DNA of 64,000 nt from Candidatus Altarchaeales archaeon (GTDB taxonomy: Archaea; Altiarchaeota; Altiarchaeia; IMC4; SCGC-AAA252-I15): assembly GCA_014727915.1 (NCBI GenBank), contig WJMO01000005.1, forward strand, positions 434,001 through 498,000, read 5' to 3'. Both the position numbers and the translations under genes were made by a program. The notes below the pieces were generated by a model. The model was not told the DNA's origin. It ran no database searches and saw only the letters and a program-made list of their open reading frames with translations. Of this stretch, positions 1 through 8,119 are shown one piece after another; position 1 is the stretch's first letter; every line of letters begins with the position of its first letter.

Positions 1-419
1 ACGAGTTCGTAATGGCCAGGGTGAAGAAGTTCAAGCCGGATATGATCGCCGTCTCAGCAGGCCAGGACAGCCACCGAGACGACCTGATATCCCAGCTTCA
101 GGTGACCGACAACGGATACGCTCTGATGACCCGCAGGTTCATGGAATTGGCGGATGAGCTATGCGGTGGAAAGCTGGTGTTGGCCTTGGAGGGCGGCTAC
201 AACCTGAAGACCCTTCCAATAACCCATCATACGATCACATCCACCCTCCTGGGAGTCAATGACCCGGAGCCTGCGGGCGGAGAGGTGCTGGATTCCACAA
301 GGCAGATGATGTCCGAGCTACGGAACAAGCTGAAGGCCTCCACAATATGGCCGGAAGCCCCCGAATACGGCGAGTCAGCCGATTTAGAGGAGGGTGACAG
401 GAGATGCACGCCCCCCTGA
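1..419 (+). CDS. Histone deacetylase / AcuC family protein, C-terminal part
   Basis: The reading frame is open from the first bases, so the gene begins upstream and only about 138 C-terminal residues are visible. The segment PDMIAVSAGQDSHRDD matches the family motif P-x-x-I-x-V-S-A-G-x-D-x-H-x-x-D, which carries an active-site aspartate, and LALEGGYNL matches the late LEGGYN motif next to the catalytic tyrosine. Family members are zinc-dependent amidohydrolases that remove acetyl groups from lysine or small amines; the substrate of archaeal members is mostly unknown. The stop overlaps the next start by 16 nt, which suggests cotranscription with the isochorismatase-like gene. The zinc-ligand histidines would lie in the missing part. 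Confidence 0.85.
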   Translation, partial: EFVMARVKKFKPDMIAVSAGQDSHRDDLISQLQVTDNGYALMTRRFMELADELCGGKLVLALEGGYNLKTLPITHHTITSTLLGVNDPEPAGGEVLDSTRQMMSELRNKLKASTIWPEAPEYGESADLEEGDRRCTPP

Positions 420-949
420 AAGCGGATAACACGGTGCTCGTAGTCGTGGACATGCAGGAGAAGTTCAAGCCTGTCATACGCGGCTGGGACGGTGTTGTGG
501 ACAATGTCGTGAAGCTGGTGAAGGGGTTCAAAGTGCTTGGCGTGCCTGTGGTCCATACGGAACAGTACCCCAAGGGGTTGGGGAGGACCGTCCCCAAACT
601 ATCCGGCGAACTTGATGGTGATCCGATCGAGAAGCTGCATTTCAGCTGCTTCGGAGACGATGGCTTCTGCCAACGCCTCGGAGAGCTTCAGAGGGAGAAC
701 ATAGTACTGTGCGGCATCGAAGCCCACGTGTGCCTGCTGAAGACCACGTTGGATGCTTTGGACAGGGGCTATAGCGTCCACTATGTGCTGGACGGAACAT
801 CCTCCAGGAGGCCGTTGGACAAGGAGGTCGCGGTGGAGCGTGTCATACAGGCGGGCGCGTATACTGTGACATCGGAGATGGTCCTGTTCCAGCTTTTGGA
901 CAGGTCCGGGACCGAAGAGTTCACGGAGATAAGCAAGCTCGTGAAGTAG
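404..949 (+). CDS. Isochorismatase-family cysteine hydrolase
   Basis: A 181-residue protein, the usual length for the family. The catalytic triad is readable: Asp in VLVVVDMQEKF (about residue 16), Lys in EKLHFSCF (about 77) and Cys in GIEAHVCLL (about 111). The family includes nicotinamidases and other amidases that hydrolyse small amides or enol ethers through a cysteine nucleophile. The nicotinamidase metal-binding pattern is not obvious, so this looks more like the YcaC/ISOC1 branch of unknown substrate. The gene overlaps the deacetylase-like gene upstream, so two amide-cleaving enzymes are probably expressed together. Fold and triad are secure; the substrate is not. Confidence 0.88.
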   Translation: MHAPLKADNTVLVVVDMQEKFKPVIRGWDGVVDNVVKLVKGFKVLGVPVVHTEQYPKGLGRTVPKLSGELDGDPIEKLHFSCFGDDGFCQRLGELQRENIVLCGIEAHVCLLKTTLDALDRGYSVHYVLDGTSSRRPLDKEVAVERVIQAGAYTVTSEMVLFQLLDRSGTEEFTEISKLVK

Positions 950-953
950 CTGC

Positions 954-1202
954 TTACTGTTGTAATCTTATCGTATGCCCTTTCAACGAAGCCTTCCGGG
1001 CCTTGGTCTTGGAGCGTATCTCCTCAGTGACCTGGTGCTTGTCCCTCTCGCCGAGTGAGGACTTGAGCATCTTGACATTGACTTTCTTGTGCTTTCTGAG
1101 TATGGTCCTTATCTCGGCGATCAGTTCAGGAGTCACTCCCTTCTTTCCAACCCGGACGGTGATGTCCTGTTCACCGGGCTTTTCCCTTGAGCTTCTTGAC
1201 AT
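954..1202 (-). CDS. YhbY/CRM-domain RNA-binding protein
   Basis: An 82-residue protein that is almost entirely one CRM (CRS1-YhbY) domain. The hallmark is VRVGKKGVTPELIAEIRTIL near residues 17-36, followed by a basic KKVNVKML strand. Family members bind RNA and are associated with pre-ribosomes; archaeal and bacterial single-domain forms are thought to help large-subunit assembly. The gene starts 32 nt inside the 3' end of the IPP isomerase gene on the same strand, so the two should share an mRNA. The GxxG-type loop appears as GKKG, which is normal. Confidence 0.87.
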   Translation of the reverse strand: MSRSSREKPGEQDITVRVGKKGVTPELIAEIRTILRKHKKVNVKMLKSSLGERDKHQVTEEIRSKTKARKASLKGHTIRLQQ

Positions 1203-2154
1203 TCTTAGAGCCTGTCAGGAACATGGCCGTCCTGAACTCGGCGATGAACAATTCGACGTATTCCCTCACTGCCTTCTCCCCGCCAGATCCGTAGGCGCGC
1301 AGCACTGGCAGGGCTGCCCCGACCACGTCGGCGCCCAATGCTATGCACTTGGCCGCGTCCAACCCGTTCCTAACGCCTCCCGAGGCTATCAGCGGCTTCT
1401 TCACCCTGCTCAACTCCGCGATGGACTCTGCTGTCGGGGTGCCCCAGTCGGCGTATGTGACTCCGACAGACTTCATCTTCCCGTTGGTTCGGTGGCTTTC
1501 CACGAGGCTCCATGACGTCCCTCCCAGTCCTCCGCAGTCCAGGGCGGCGACCTTCAGCTTCCGGGCGGTCTTCAAGTCCAACCCGGAACCCACCTCTTTC
1601 ACAATGACTGGCACGTCCATTTTGGAGGCGACCGCGTTGATCTTCCCCGTCAATCCCCTGAAGTCGGTGTCGCCTTCGGGTTGTATGACCTCCTGCAATG
1701 GGTTGAGGTGCAGTGCCAGGGCGTCCGCGTCGATCATCTCGACAGCCTTCCTGCAATCCTCCAGACCGTATCCGCAGTTCAGCTGGACCGCGCCCAGGTT
1801 CCCGATCAACAGTATGTCTGGGGCTGCATCCCTCACCTTGTATGTCGTCGCTAGCCTGGGGTTCTCGAGGGCTGCCCTCTGGCTGCCCACGCCCATGCCA
1901 AGCCCGTATTCCTGCGCTACCCTCGCCAGTGCCTTGTTAACCTTCCTTGCCTCGCCGGTACCGCCGGTTATGGCCTCGAATATCAGGGGGAAATCAAGCC
2001 GCTTCCCGAGGAATCTCGTGCTGGTCTTCACCTCTGAGAGGCTTATCTCAGGGCTTGCCCTGTGGTCCAACCTGACCAGGTCGAAACCGGCATAACCTGC
2101 CTCCACATCCTCTTCCATGCAGATTCTCAGATGGTCCTTTTTCCTGCCTTTCAC
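1171..2154 (-). CDS. fni: Type 2 isopentenyl-diphosphate delta-isomerase
   Basis: FMN- and NADPH-dependent isomerase that interconverts IPP and DMAPP in archaeal isoprenoid synthesis. Readable signatures are GRKKDHLRIC at the N-terminus (the usual opening of the family), EAITGGTGEA, GMGVGSQRAAL, ALHLNPLQEVIQPEGD (substrate-binding Gln and metal-binding acidic region), VIVKEVGSG, and the C-terminal flavin-phosphate segment ASGGVRNGLDAAK. I chose the GTG at 2154 (327 aa): a TATA-like box at 2179-2188 predicts transcription from about 2157, which would exclude the longer frame reaching 2205. YhbY follows with overlap. The other isoprenoid genes lie within 17 kb. Confidence 0.95.
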   Translation of the reverse strand: MKGRKKDHLRICMEEDVEAGYAGFDLVRLDHRASPEISLSEVKTSTRFLGKRLDFPLIFEAITGGTGEARKVNKALARVAQEYGLGMGVGSQRAALENPRLATTYKVRDAAPDILLIGNLGAVQLNCGYGLEDCRKAVEMIDADALALHLNPLQEVIQPEGDTDFRGLTGKINAVASKMDVPVIVKEVGSGLDLKTARKLKVAALDCGGLGGTSWSLVESHRTNGKMKSVGVTYADWGTPTAESIAELSRVKKPLIASGGVRNGLDAAKCIALGADVVGAALPVLRAYGSGGEKAVREYVELFIAEFRTAMFLTGSKNVKKLKGKAR

Positions 2155-2178
2155 CGTAACTGAAATTAAGACGCAGTA

Positions 2179-2188
2179 GGATATAAAC
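2179..2188. promoter_or_regulatory. TATA-like box between divergent genes
   Basis: The minus-strand reading GTTTATATCC is centred about 29 nt upstream of the GTG chosen for fni, giving a leaderless or 3-nt-leader transcript. Read on the plus strand the same bases could serve the small membrane protein at 2206, whose possible start codons at 2206 and 2212 lie at the expected spacing. No experiment supports this; it rests on position and AT-rich consensus. Confidence 0.55.
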
Positions 2189-2205
2189 ATGTATTCGAAA
2201 AACAC

Positions 2206-2541
2206 ATGCAGATGAGGCTTAAAATAACCTATGATGGGCGGGAGATGGGATTGCGGGCGGTCTACATATCCCTCATGCTGTTCATAAAGCTCTCCCTCCT
2301 GTTCTACCCGTTTCCTCCGTTGATAGTCGCGAAGTTCCCATTCACCCTCGTGGACTTGGCTGTCATACTGGTGCTCTTGAGGCTGGTGGTCGCTGATAAC
2401 CGCGTCGGCTACGTTCTCTCGGTGCTTTTCTTCACGGTCACGACCGTGGGAGTGATACTCTCATATGGGGTCCTCGACCTAGCATGGCCCTTCTATCTGA
2501 TAGCGGTGGTAGCTGCGCTGACTAAGGCGTTGAAGAAATGA
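2206..2541 (+). CDS. Small membrane protein, unknown
   Basis: A protein of 98-111 residues without a family I recognise. Hydrophobic stretches at about residues 17-40, 48-62 and 68-102 suggest three to four membrane segments, with a basic end (TKALKK) inside. The start is uncertain: ATG codons at 2206, 2212 and 2245 are all possible. A TATA-like box at 2181-2188 favours 2206 or 2212, while an AT-rich CTTAAAATA at about 2216-2224 could drive a leaderless start at 2245. It is divergent from fni and convergent with the GGPP synthase gene. No function can be proposed. Confidence 0.65.
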   Translation: MQMRLKITYDGREMGLRAVYISLMLFIKLSLLFYPFPPLIVAKFPFTLVDLAVILVLLRLVVADNRVGYVLSVLFFTVTTVGVILSYGVLDLAWPFYLIAVVAALTKALKK

Positions 2542-2553
2542 CCTTGGATGGGT

Positions 2554-3543
2554 TCACATGTTCCTGTCTATGAGGAAGTCGGCTATCTCGATGAGGCTAT
2601 CTTTGGCTTCGCAGTCGGGTAGTATTCCCAAAGCTCGTTTCCCCTCCGATATGAGCTCCGCGACCCTTTCATCCGCGTATTCTATGCTTCCGGTCTCGCC
2701 GAGCTTGTCTATTGCCGCCTTCACGTCCTCGTCGGATGCGCTGTCATTGCCCAACACCGCCTTTATCATGTCCCTGTCTTCCTCGCATGCTTTGGCGAGG
2801 GCGTGGACTATTATCAGGGTCTTCTTCCCCGACCTTATGTCCGACCCCACTGGTTTGCCCAGCTTTTTCGCGTCGGCGGTGAGGTCGAGCACGTCGTCTT
2901 TGATCTGGAACGCGACTCCGCAGTTGCTACCGTATATTCTGAAGGCTTCGAGTTGCTCTTCGCTGCCGCCGCCGACGATGCACCCTATCTTCACCGCAGC
3001 CTCTATCAGCGCCCCCGTCTTCTTCCCGATCATGGTCATATACTGGTCTTCTGTGACCTGGTCGTCCTTCTCGAATAGCATGTCCATTATCTGCCCTTCC
3101 TGGAGTTCCGTGTTGGCTTCCACGAGGGCTTCAACGGCCTTTAGTACTCTCGAGTCCTCTACGCCCTTGTTCCGCATGTCGATGAGCGCCTTGAAAGAGC
3201 TTGAGTAGAGGGTGTCTCCGATCATGATGCCCATCTCATCACCCCATATGCTGTGGACTGTTGGCTTCCCCCGCCTCTCCTCGTCATGGTCCATTATGTC
3301 GTCGTGGACGAGGGTGAACGTGTGCAGCAGCTCCACCGACGCCGCGGCGGGGAGTATGGACTCCGGGTCTCCCCCGACCGCCTCGGCGGCGAGCAACGTG
3401 AGACAGGGCCTTATCCGCTTTCCCCCCGCGTCCAGGGGGTGCAGTATCATCTTCTGGATCTTCTCATCCCCTATCTTCGAGTACTCCCTCATCACCGGCT
3501 CCACTGCCGCGCACCGGTTGATTATGACCTTCTTCACGTCCAT
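2554..3543 (-). CDS. idsA: Geranylgeranyl diphosphate synthase (short-chain prenyltransferase)
   Basis: Condenses IPP with allylic diphosphates to make the C15-C20 chains of archaeal lipids. The 329-residue protein shows GGKRIRP, the first aspartate-rich motif DDIMD in LVHDDIMDHDEERRGKPTVH, and the second motif FQIKDDVLD. The fifth residue before the first motif is Phe, a bulky chain-length determinant typical of archaeal type I GGPP synthases, so a C20 (or C15/C20) product is expected. A TATA-like box GGTATAAATA at 3571-3580 lies about 32 nt upstream of the ATG, giving a very short leader. The gene is divergent from the CBS protein. Confidence 0.94.
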   Translation of the reverse strand: MDVKKVIINRCAAVEPVMREYSKIGDEKIQKMILHPLDAGGKRIRPCLTLLAAEAVGGDPESILPAAASVELLHTFTLVHDDIMDHDEERRGKPTVHSIWGDEMGIMIGDTLYSSSFKALIDMRNKGVEDSRVLKAVEALVEANTELQEGQIMDMLFEKDDQVTEDQYMTMIGKKTGALIEAAVKIGCIVGGGSEEQLEAFRIYGSNCGVAFQIKDDVLDLTADAKKLGKPVGSDIRSGKKTLIIVHALAKACEEDRDMIKAVLGNDSASDEDVKAAIDKLGETGSIEYADERVAELISEGKRALGILPDCEAKDSLIEIADFLIDRNM

Positions 3544-3570
3544 GATGTGTAAATACTATCCCCTAATCCC

Positions 3571-3580
3571 TATTTATACC
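3571..3580 (-). promoter_or_regulatory. TATA-like box of idsA
   Basis: GGTATAAATA on the minus strand fits the archaeal box A consensus. Its centre lies about 32 nt from the idsA start codon, so the mRNA would have a leader of only a few bases. A separate box, TATTTATATT at about 3619-3628 on the plus strand, serves the CBS gene at 3660. Confidence 0.6.
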
Positions 3581-3659
3581 ATCCCCAAACGTCCGGGTTT
3601 AAATGTTAAACCTCCAGTATTTATATTTTGGTTTCAATTTTTGACATAGGTGCGGGGCG

Positions 3660-4427
3660 ATGGTTCATGAGCGGATTTCTGACATCATGACCCATAGGGT
3701 CATCACAGTCAACGAGTCCATGACAGTCTACGATGCGGCCTGCGCCATGGCGTCCAAGAACGTGGGTTCCATCCTGATAACCGAGAAAGCATCTTTGAAG
3801 GGCATACTCACCGAACGGGACATCCTCCGCCAGATAGGTCAGGGGAACAACGTTGATAAAATGCTAGTCTCCGACCTGATGACGAAGAATGTGATGACCG
3901 TCACATCAGACACCAGAATATCGGATGCTGGCAGGATCCTCGTGGAGCACAGGTTCCGCCGGCTGCCTGTGGTAGACGGCGGGGTGCTGGTTGGTATCGT
4001 GACCTCCACGGACCTGGTGTTCGAGCTGAACTCCCATCAGATATCAGGGCACATAAGCGATTACATGAGCACCACAACCTACACTGTCCGGTCTTCAGCC
4101 TCTGTCGGCGACGCGGTGGAGGTGATGATCAAGAACAACATCGGATCGGTGATCGTAGTGGACGACGATGACATCAAGGGCATACTCACCGAACGGGACG
4201 TGTTGAAGGCAGTTGTAGCCAAGAAAAAATCTTCCGACACCATCATATCCGAGGTCATGTCCCGCAACACACTGAACGTCCACCCCGACACGCAGATAAG
4301 CCACGCCTGCCACCTCATGTACTACAACGGCATTCGCAGGTTCCCCGTAGTAGACTACGACCACAAACTCGCCGGCATGATAACCGAACGAGACCTACTA
4401 CAAGCACTCATAAAACTCACAAGCTGA
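3660..4427 (+). CDS. Four-CBS-domain protein
   Basis: A 255-residue protein made of four tandem CBS motifs, that is two Bateman modules: about residues 8-60, 68-122, 130-185 and 195-252. Repeated signatures include MTHRVITV, GSILITE, KGILTERDIL, MTKNVMTV, RRLPVVDGG, KGILTERDVL and RRFPVVDYD. CBS pairs bind adenine nucleotides such as AMP, ATP or SAM. No catalytic domain is attached, so this is a stand-alone sensor or regulator of unknown partner, common in archaea. A TATA-like box at about 3619-3628 gives a leader of roughly 11 nt containing GGTG. Internal repeats share long words (GILTERD twice), consistent with duplication of a pair. Confidence 0.9.
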   Translation: MVHERISDIMTHRVITVNESMTVYDAACAMASKNVGSILITEKASLKGILTERDILRQIGQGNNVDKMLVSDLMTKNVMTVTSDTRISDAGRILVEHRFRRLPVVDGGVLVGIVTSTDLVFELNSHQISGHISDYMSTTTYTVRSSASVGDAVEVMIKNNIGSVIVVDDDDIKGILTERDVLKAVVAKKKSSDTIISEVMSRNTLNVHPDTQISHACHLMYYNGIRRFPVVDYDHKLAGMITERDLLQALIKLTS

Positions 4428-4444
4428 GACTCTGGATTTTTTGC

Positions 4445-5101
4445 CTACTGGACTCCCTTCACAGTTTCCACTTTAACTTCTTCCAGGCTTTCCACTATCA
4501 GGTCGGGTTTTTGCCTTTCCAGTTCTTCTTTTGTGTGTGTTCCTGTGGTGACGGCGATGACTTTCATCCCCGCTGACTTAGCTGCCTGCACTCCGAACAC
4601 GGAATCCTCCAATACAACGCAGTCTGATGGTTTGGCATCGAGTTCTTCCGCTGCCTTGAGGAATATGTCGGGTTCCGGTTTGCTCTTCAGTCCTTCGCTG
4701 CGGTAGACTTCAGCGTTGAAGTATTCTCTCACCCTGCAGGCGTCAAGTATTGCCTTACCGGTGTCGGGGGTGTTCGCCGTCGCCAACGCCAGCTTAAAAC
4801 CCGCGTTCTTCAGCGAATCCAAGATTTCAACCGCCCCGGGGAGCAACTCGCAGGTGCTCAGGTTCTCAACCACCTTCCGACGGCGTTTCACCACGAAATC
4901 GTCGTAGTCCACGTCCTCAACCCCCTTCTCCTCGAAGAAGGTCCTCGCGATCTCCTCTGCAGTCCGGCCGTAATGGGATTCCAGGTCCTCCCGGGCGAAC
5001 TCCAGCCCGTATTCCTCCGAAACAAGCTCCTGGAAGCCTCTAAGGTGCAATTCGAACAGGTCCACCAATGTGCCGTCCAGGTCGAAGATGACATAGTCCA
5101 T
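4445..5101 (-). CDS. HAD-superfamily phosphatase (beta-phosphoglucomutase-like)
   Basis: A 218-residue HAD subfamily IA hydrolase. Motif I is FDLDGTLVD at the N-terminus (nucleophile Asp), motif II is in LALATANT, motif III the Lys in LKSKPEPDIF, and motif IV is CVVLEDSVFG. The helical cap sits after motif I. Substrates of such enzymes are small phosphomonoesters and cannot be read from sequence. The start at 5101 (MDYVIFDLDG) is preferred over the longer frame to 5140, because a box CTTATAATTG at about 5126-5135 places the transcript start near 5104. A second, related HAD gene lies at 15526. Confidence 0.9.
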   Translation of the reverse strand: MDYVIFDLDGTLVDLFELHLRGFQELVSEEYGLEFAREDLESHYGRTAEEIARTFFEEKGVEDVDYDDFVVKRRRKVVENLSTCELLPGAVEILDSLKNAGFKLALATANTPDTGKAILDACRVREYFNAEVYRSEGLKSKPEPDIFLKAAEELDAKPSDCVVLEDSVFGVQAAKSAGMKVIAVTTGTHTKEELERQKPDLIVESLEEVKVETVKGVQ

Positions 5102-5145
5102 AGAAGAATATATTATGCAACAAAAACAATTATAAGACAACTAAG

Positions 5146-6096
5146 ATGAAATCGCATTCAAACGCCATCGCATACCCGGGGTTGCCGGTGGTGTTCGCCG
5201 AAGGCTTCAGAGACTACAGGAAGAGGATATCAGGCCACAGCCACGCGAGCTTCGCCATAACAGACGCCTACGAGACCGTGAAGACCGAGACCAGCGCGGA
5301 AACTGTCAAAGCAGGGGTCGAGTTCACATTCGAAGGAAAGAGGCCAGCCGACCCCCGCTCGTCCGCCACCATGGACGTCATCCGCGAGATGATCTCCCTC
5401 GCAGCCGAGCGCACCGGCGTAAACGTCAGCTCCATCAACCACGGCATACTCACGGGCAGCAGCGACTCAGGCGCCGCAGCGCTGGTCACCGCATTGGACG
5501 ACCTCCTCGGCCTGAACCTGCCGCTGTGGCAGCTCAACGAGATCGCTAGCAGAGTCAGCGAAACAGCTTACAGGAGCCTCATCGGCGGTTTGAGCGAGCA
5601 CGTCATAAACGACGAAGGAGACGTCCGCATACGGCAGCTGAAGAAGGCCTCAGCATTCAAAGACCTAATGATCTACGCGATACCCTTCGATCTGAAGAGG
5701 TTCAGCGCAGACGACCTTCACAAGCGCGTGTCACAGCACCCCCGGTACAGCGACCGCCAGCTCCAGGTCGAATACAGGCTGGAGAACCTCAACAACCTAG
5801 CCAGGGGCGGCGACCTCCAGGGCATACTCGAATTGATGGAGTCCGAGGCCCGGACAGTCCATCAGATGTTCAATGATTTGGGGATGGAGGTCATCAAACC
5901 CGATATGAGGGAGGTCACAGAACTCGTCCAGGACATGCGGTCCAGCAGCCTGAAGGTGTACTGGAACGTCGCCGGCGGCAGCACAGTCTACGTTTTCACG
6001 TTGAAGAAGCATGCCAAGGAGGTGACCCGCGAGCTCAAGGACCGCGGATTTAAATACAAGCACTTCAAAGTAGCTGATGGGGCTAGAGTCATATGA
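5146..6096 (+). CDS. GHMP-superfamily protein related to diphosphomevalonate decarboxylase, catalytic Asp replaced
   Basis: A 316-residue relative of diphosphomevalonate decarboxylase (MDD). The N-terminal SNAIAYPGL resembles the MDD opening, GILTGSSDSGAAALVTAL takes the place of the glycine-rich ATP loop, and SETAYRSLIGGLSEH aligns with the MDD signature SACRSxxGGxxxW. In the C-terminal motif MDD has YTFDAGPNA; here YWNVAGGST puts Val where the decarboxylation aspartate (Asp302 in yeast) should be. It may therefore be a phosphotransferase like Thermoplasma mevalonate 3-kinase, which also lacks that Asp, or act on another substrate. The same window encodes the complete phosphomevalonate dehydratase route, making a classical decarboxylase unnecessary. 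Coupled by ATGA to the zinc protein downstream. Confidence 0.75.
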   Translation: MKSHSNAIAYPGLPVVFAEGFRDYRKRISGHSHASFAITDAYETVKTETSAETVKAGVEFTFEGKRPADPRSSATMDVIREMISLAAERTGVNVSSINHGILTGSSDSGAAALVTALDDLLGLNLPLWQLNEIASRVSETAYRSLIGGLSEHVINDEGDVRIRQLKKASAFKDLMIYAIPFDLKRFSADDLHKRVSQHPRYSDRQLQVEYRLENLNNLARGGDLQGILELMESEARTVHQMFNDLGMEVIKPDMREVTELVQDMRSSSLKVYWNVAGGSTVYVFTLKKHAKEVTRELKDRGFKYKHFKVADGARVI

Positions 6097-6335
6097 TGGA
6101 CTTGATTGGTTGGCTGTCCAGCATGTTACATGGCAGTGGCAGGTACGTTTCAAGCAGGCACTCCCGGGAGCACCTATACCACAGCATCGAATGCGAATGC
6201 CCCTACCTCAAGAACATACAGAAAGGGAACAAGATATTCTACAGGAACCGGGACCGGGCTGCCAGCAACGGACTGAAATACTGCAGGATATGCCGGCAGC
6301 AGACGATGCAGAAAACACTCAAAGACTACACTTGA
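6093..6335 (+). CDS. Small Ada-like zinc-binding protein
   Basis: An 80-residue protein with a likely zinc site. The pattern ECECPYLKNIQKGNKIFYR, then ASNGLKYCRICRQ, resembles the Ada-type metal-binding module, in which CxxxC precedes a short strand (here KIFY) and a final CxxC follows a GLxxC turn. Such modules occur alone or beside nucleases and often bind DNA. The ATG overlaps the stop of the GHMP gene (ATGA), so the two are translated together; no functional link is known. A second ATG directly follows the first. Function unknown. Confidence 0.7.
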   Translation: MMDLIGWLSSMLHGSGRYVSSRHSREHLYHSIECECPYLKNIQKGNKIFYRNRDRAASNGLKYCRICRQQTMQKTLKDYT

Positions 6336-6376
6336 CCCTCTTTTATACTTTTTTTACGAGTATCTTGTGATGTAAG

Positions 6377-7309
6377 ATGGCTGAAGGATACGGTTACGGG
6401 AAGACCATACTGTTCGGGGAGCATTTTGTCGTCTACGGGTTGCCAGCGATCGCGTCCGCGTTGGGCAACAAGACCACTGCGGTCGTGGAAGACGCGGGCA
6501 AGTACGAGCTCGTGGACGACCGGCCTGCAACGCCCCAGTACAAGAAGGAGAAATACGAAGAGCAGGTCGAATCCAACAAGCTCATATTCGACGCCTGCAA
6601 AGTGGACGTCGAGAAGACACCCCTGAAGATAACGTTGGCTGGTGACCTATACGCGGCCTCGGGTGTCGGCGCGTCCGCCGCGTCCGCTGCAGCCATCGCA
6701 AGGGCGTTGAACGACCACTTCCAACTCGGCTACGACGACAAGCGCATCAACGAAGTAGCCTACGAGGGGGAGAAAGGCTACCACGGGAAGCCCTCGGGTA
6801 TCGACAACACTGCAGCAGTCTACGGGGGTCTCATATGGTTCGTGAAGAACCTCGAAGGCGGTGCGAACACCATGGAACGGTTGAAGATGCCCGAGCCCAC
6901 GGAGATAGTTTTGGGCAACACCGGGCTGACCTCCAGCACCAAGGAGGTCGTCGGCGACGTGCGCGCCAACAGGGAAGCCGAACCTGAAAAGTATAAGAAG
7001 ATATTCGATGAATACAGTGAGATCGTGAAGTCAGCACGTGAAGCGCTCACCTCAGGAGGCCTGAAGGCGGTGGGCGAGCTGATGAACCGGAACCACAACC
7101 TCCTACAGGAGATAACCGTCTCCTGCAAGGAACTGGACTTCCTAGTCGAGCTCGCTCTGGACAACGGAGCCTACGGGGCCAAGCTGACAGGCACCGGCCG
7201 AGGAGGCCTCATGCAGGCATTGACGCCCGGGAAGGAACTCCAGGACAAGGTCGCAGCCGCCATGGAAAAAGAGGGTTTCACCACGTTCAAGACCCGGATA
7301 GGCGTCTGA
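6377..7309 (+). CDS. mvk: Mevalonate kinase
   Basis: Phosphorylates mevalonate at O5, the entry step of the lower mevalonate pathway. The 310-residue GHMP kinase has GKTILFGEHFVVYG at the N-terminus, the ATP loop SGVGASAASAAA near residue 95, KPSGIDNTAAVYGG with the catalytic Asp (about residues 137-150), and AKLTGTGRGGLM in the C-terminal motif. Length and motifs match archaeal mevalonate kinases. A TATA-like CTTTTATAC at about 6339-6347 lies some 33 nt upstream of the ATG. Its product would feed the aconitase-X dehydratase encoded at 8120-9693. Confidence 0.95.
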   Translation: MAEGYGYGKTILFGEHFVVYGLPAIASALGNKTTAVVEDAGKYELVDDRPATPQYKKEKYEEQVESNKLIFDACKVDVEKTPLKITLAGDLYAASGVGASAASAAAIARALNDHFQLGYDDKRINEVAYEGEKGYHGKPSGIDNTAAVYGGLIWFVKNLEGGANTMERLKMPEPTEIVLGNTGLTSSTKEVVGDVRANREAEPEKYKKIFDEYSEIVKSAREALTSGGLKAVGELMNRNHNLLQEITVSCKELDFLVELALDNGAYGAKLTGTGRGGLMQALTPGKELQDKVAAAMEKEGFTTFKTRIGV

Positions 7310-7317
7310 AATCCCGC

Positions 7318-7734
7318 CTATCCTACCAGGTCCATCCACAGTGCTATCAATAGCGCGACCCCGGAAAGGGCGAATATTATCAGGAAGTTGGCCTGCTCCT
7401 TCCAGTTGTCCTGGCTGCACACGATCTCCGCCAGCAGCATGTACTCGCTTTCGCTGAGGTCAGAGCCGGAGACGAGCTTCTCCTTCAACCCCTCAGACCT
7501 TATAATCTTCGACCTCCTCCGCGACTCCCTGTACTTGAATATGAAGAATATGAAGAAACCCGCAACCCCCACATACCATGACAGTCTCGCGTACATGGGA
7601 TTAACACTGTCCAAAGGGCCTATTACCCTCAAAGCGACCGTTGCAATAACGCCGATGAGGAAGAATATCCAAGAACTCTTTGAGTCCCTGCACACCCCCC
7701 TCATACTGCATGTGCGACATTCAGATCCAGCCAT
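7318..7734 (-). CDS. Membrane protein with N-terminal Cys cluster, unknown
   Basis: A 138-residue protein that I do not recognise. It opens with MAGSECRTCSMRGVC, a C-x2-C-x5-C cluster that might bind a metal, followed by hydrophobic segments at about residues 22-40, 53-67 and 113-132 and a basic loop (KYRESRRRSK) between the second and third. The start at 7734 is preferred to the frame extension to 7755, because it gives the Cys cluster directly and an AT-rich box lies about 30 nt upstream. Convergent with mvk with an 8-nt gap. Confidence 0.65.
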   Translation of the reverse strand: MAGSECRTCSMRGVCRDSKSSWIFFLIGVIATVALRVIGPLDSVNPMYARLSWYVGVAGFFIFFIFKYRESRRRSKIIRSEGLKEKLVSGSDLSESEYMLLAEIVCSQDNWKEQANFLIIFALSGVALLIALWMDLVG

Positions 7735-7769
7735 TATGAGATTAATAAACAACACCCAGTTAAAAAAGT

Positions 7770-8051
7770 TTACCTATTCTTTCTCTTCTCTTCCATAGTA
7801 AGCAGGTCGAGCTTGGCCCTGTCGGTCGTCAATTCGTCCTGGAGCTTGACTATGATGTCCTTCATCTTCCGGTTCTGGGCCAGCAGCTTCCGGATCTTCA
7901 TGGACTTCTGGTCGTCGTACCTGCGTCCGTACTCGTCTATGGCCGCTTCCTCAAGCTCCTTCTCCCGCTTCGCAAGCTCCTTGGCAAGCCGGGCGTTCTC
8001 AAGCTTCAGCTGCTTGTTCTCCTCAAGCACTTCCCCCAGATCCCATGACAC
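7770..8051 (-). CDS. Coiled-coil protein, unknown
   Basis: A 93-residue, highly charged protein. Heptad-like patterns run through most of it (EENKQLKLENARLAKELAKR near residues 9-28, then KIRKLLAQNRKMKDIIVKLQ near 52-71), predicting two helices that form a coiled coil. It starts at GTG 8051, with a GGTG element 9-12 nt upstream and a TATA-like TTTTTATAG near 8086-8094. It lies 70 nt downstream of the dehydratase small-subunit gene on the same strand but has its own promoter. No family recognised. Confidence 0.65.
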   Translation of the reverse strand: MSWDLGEVLEENKQLKLENARLAKELAKREKELEEAAIDEYGRRYDDQKSMKIRKLLAQNRKMKDIIVKLQDELTTDRAKLDLLTMEEKRKNR

Positions 8052-8119
8052 CGTAGGACACCATTAACTCTACTTGCCGGCAGGCTATAAAAACCATCCA
8101 GTAACCTCATGGAAATGAT

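Noticed and set aside
1343..2095. Plus-strand 250-codon frame opposite fni
   Set aside because: Shadow of the isomerase gene; low-complexity product.
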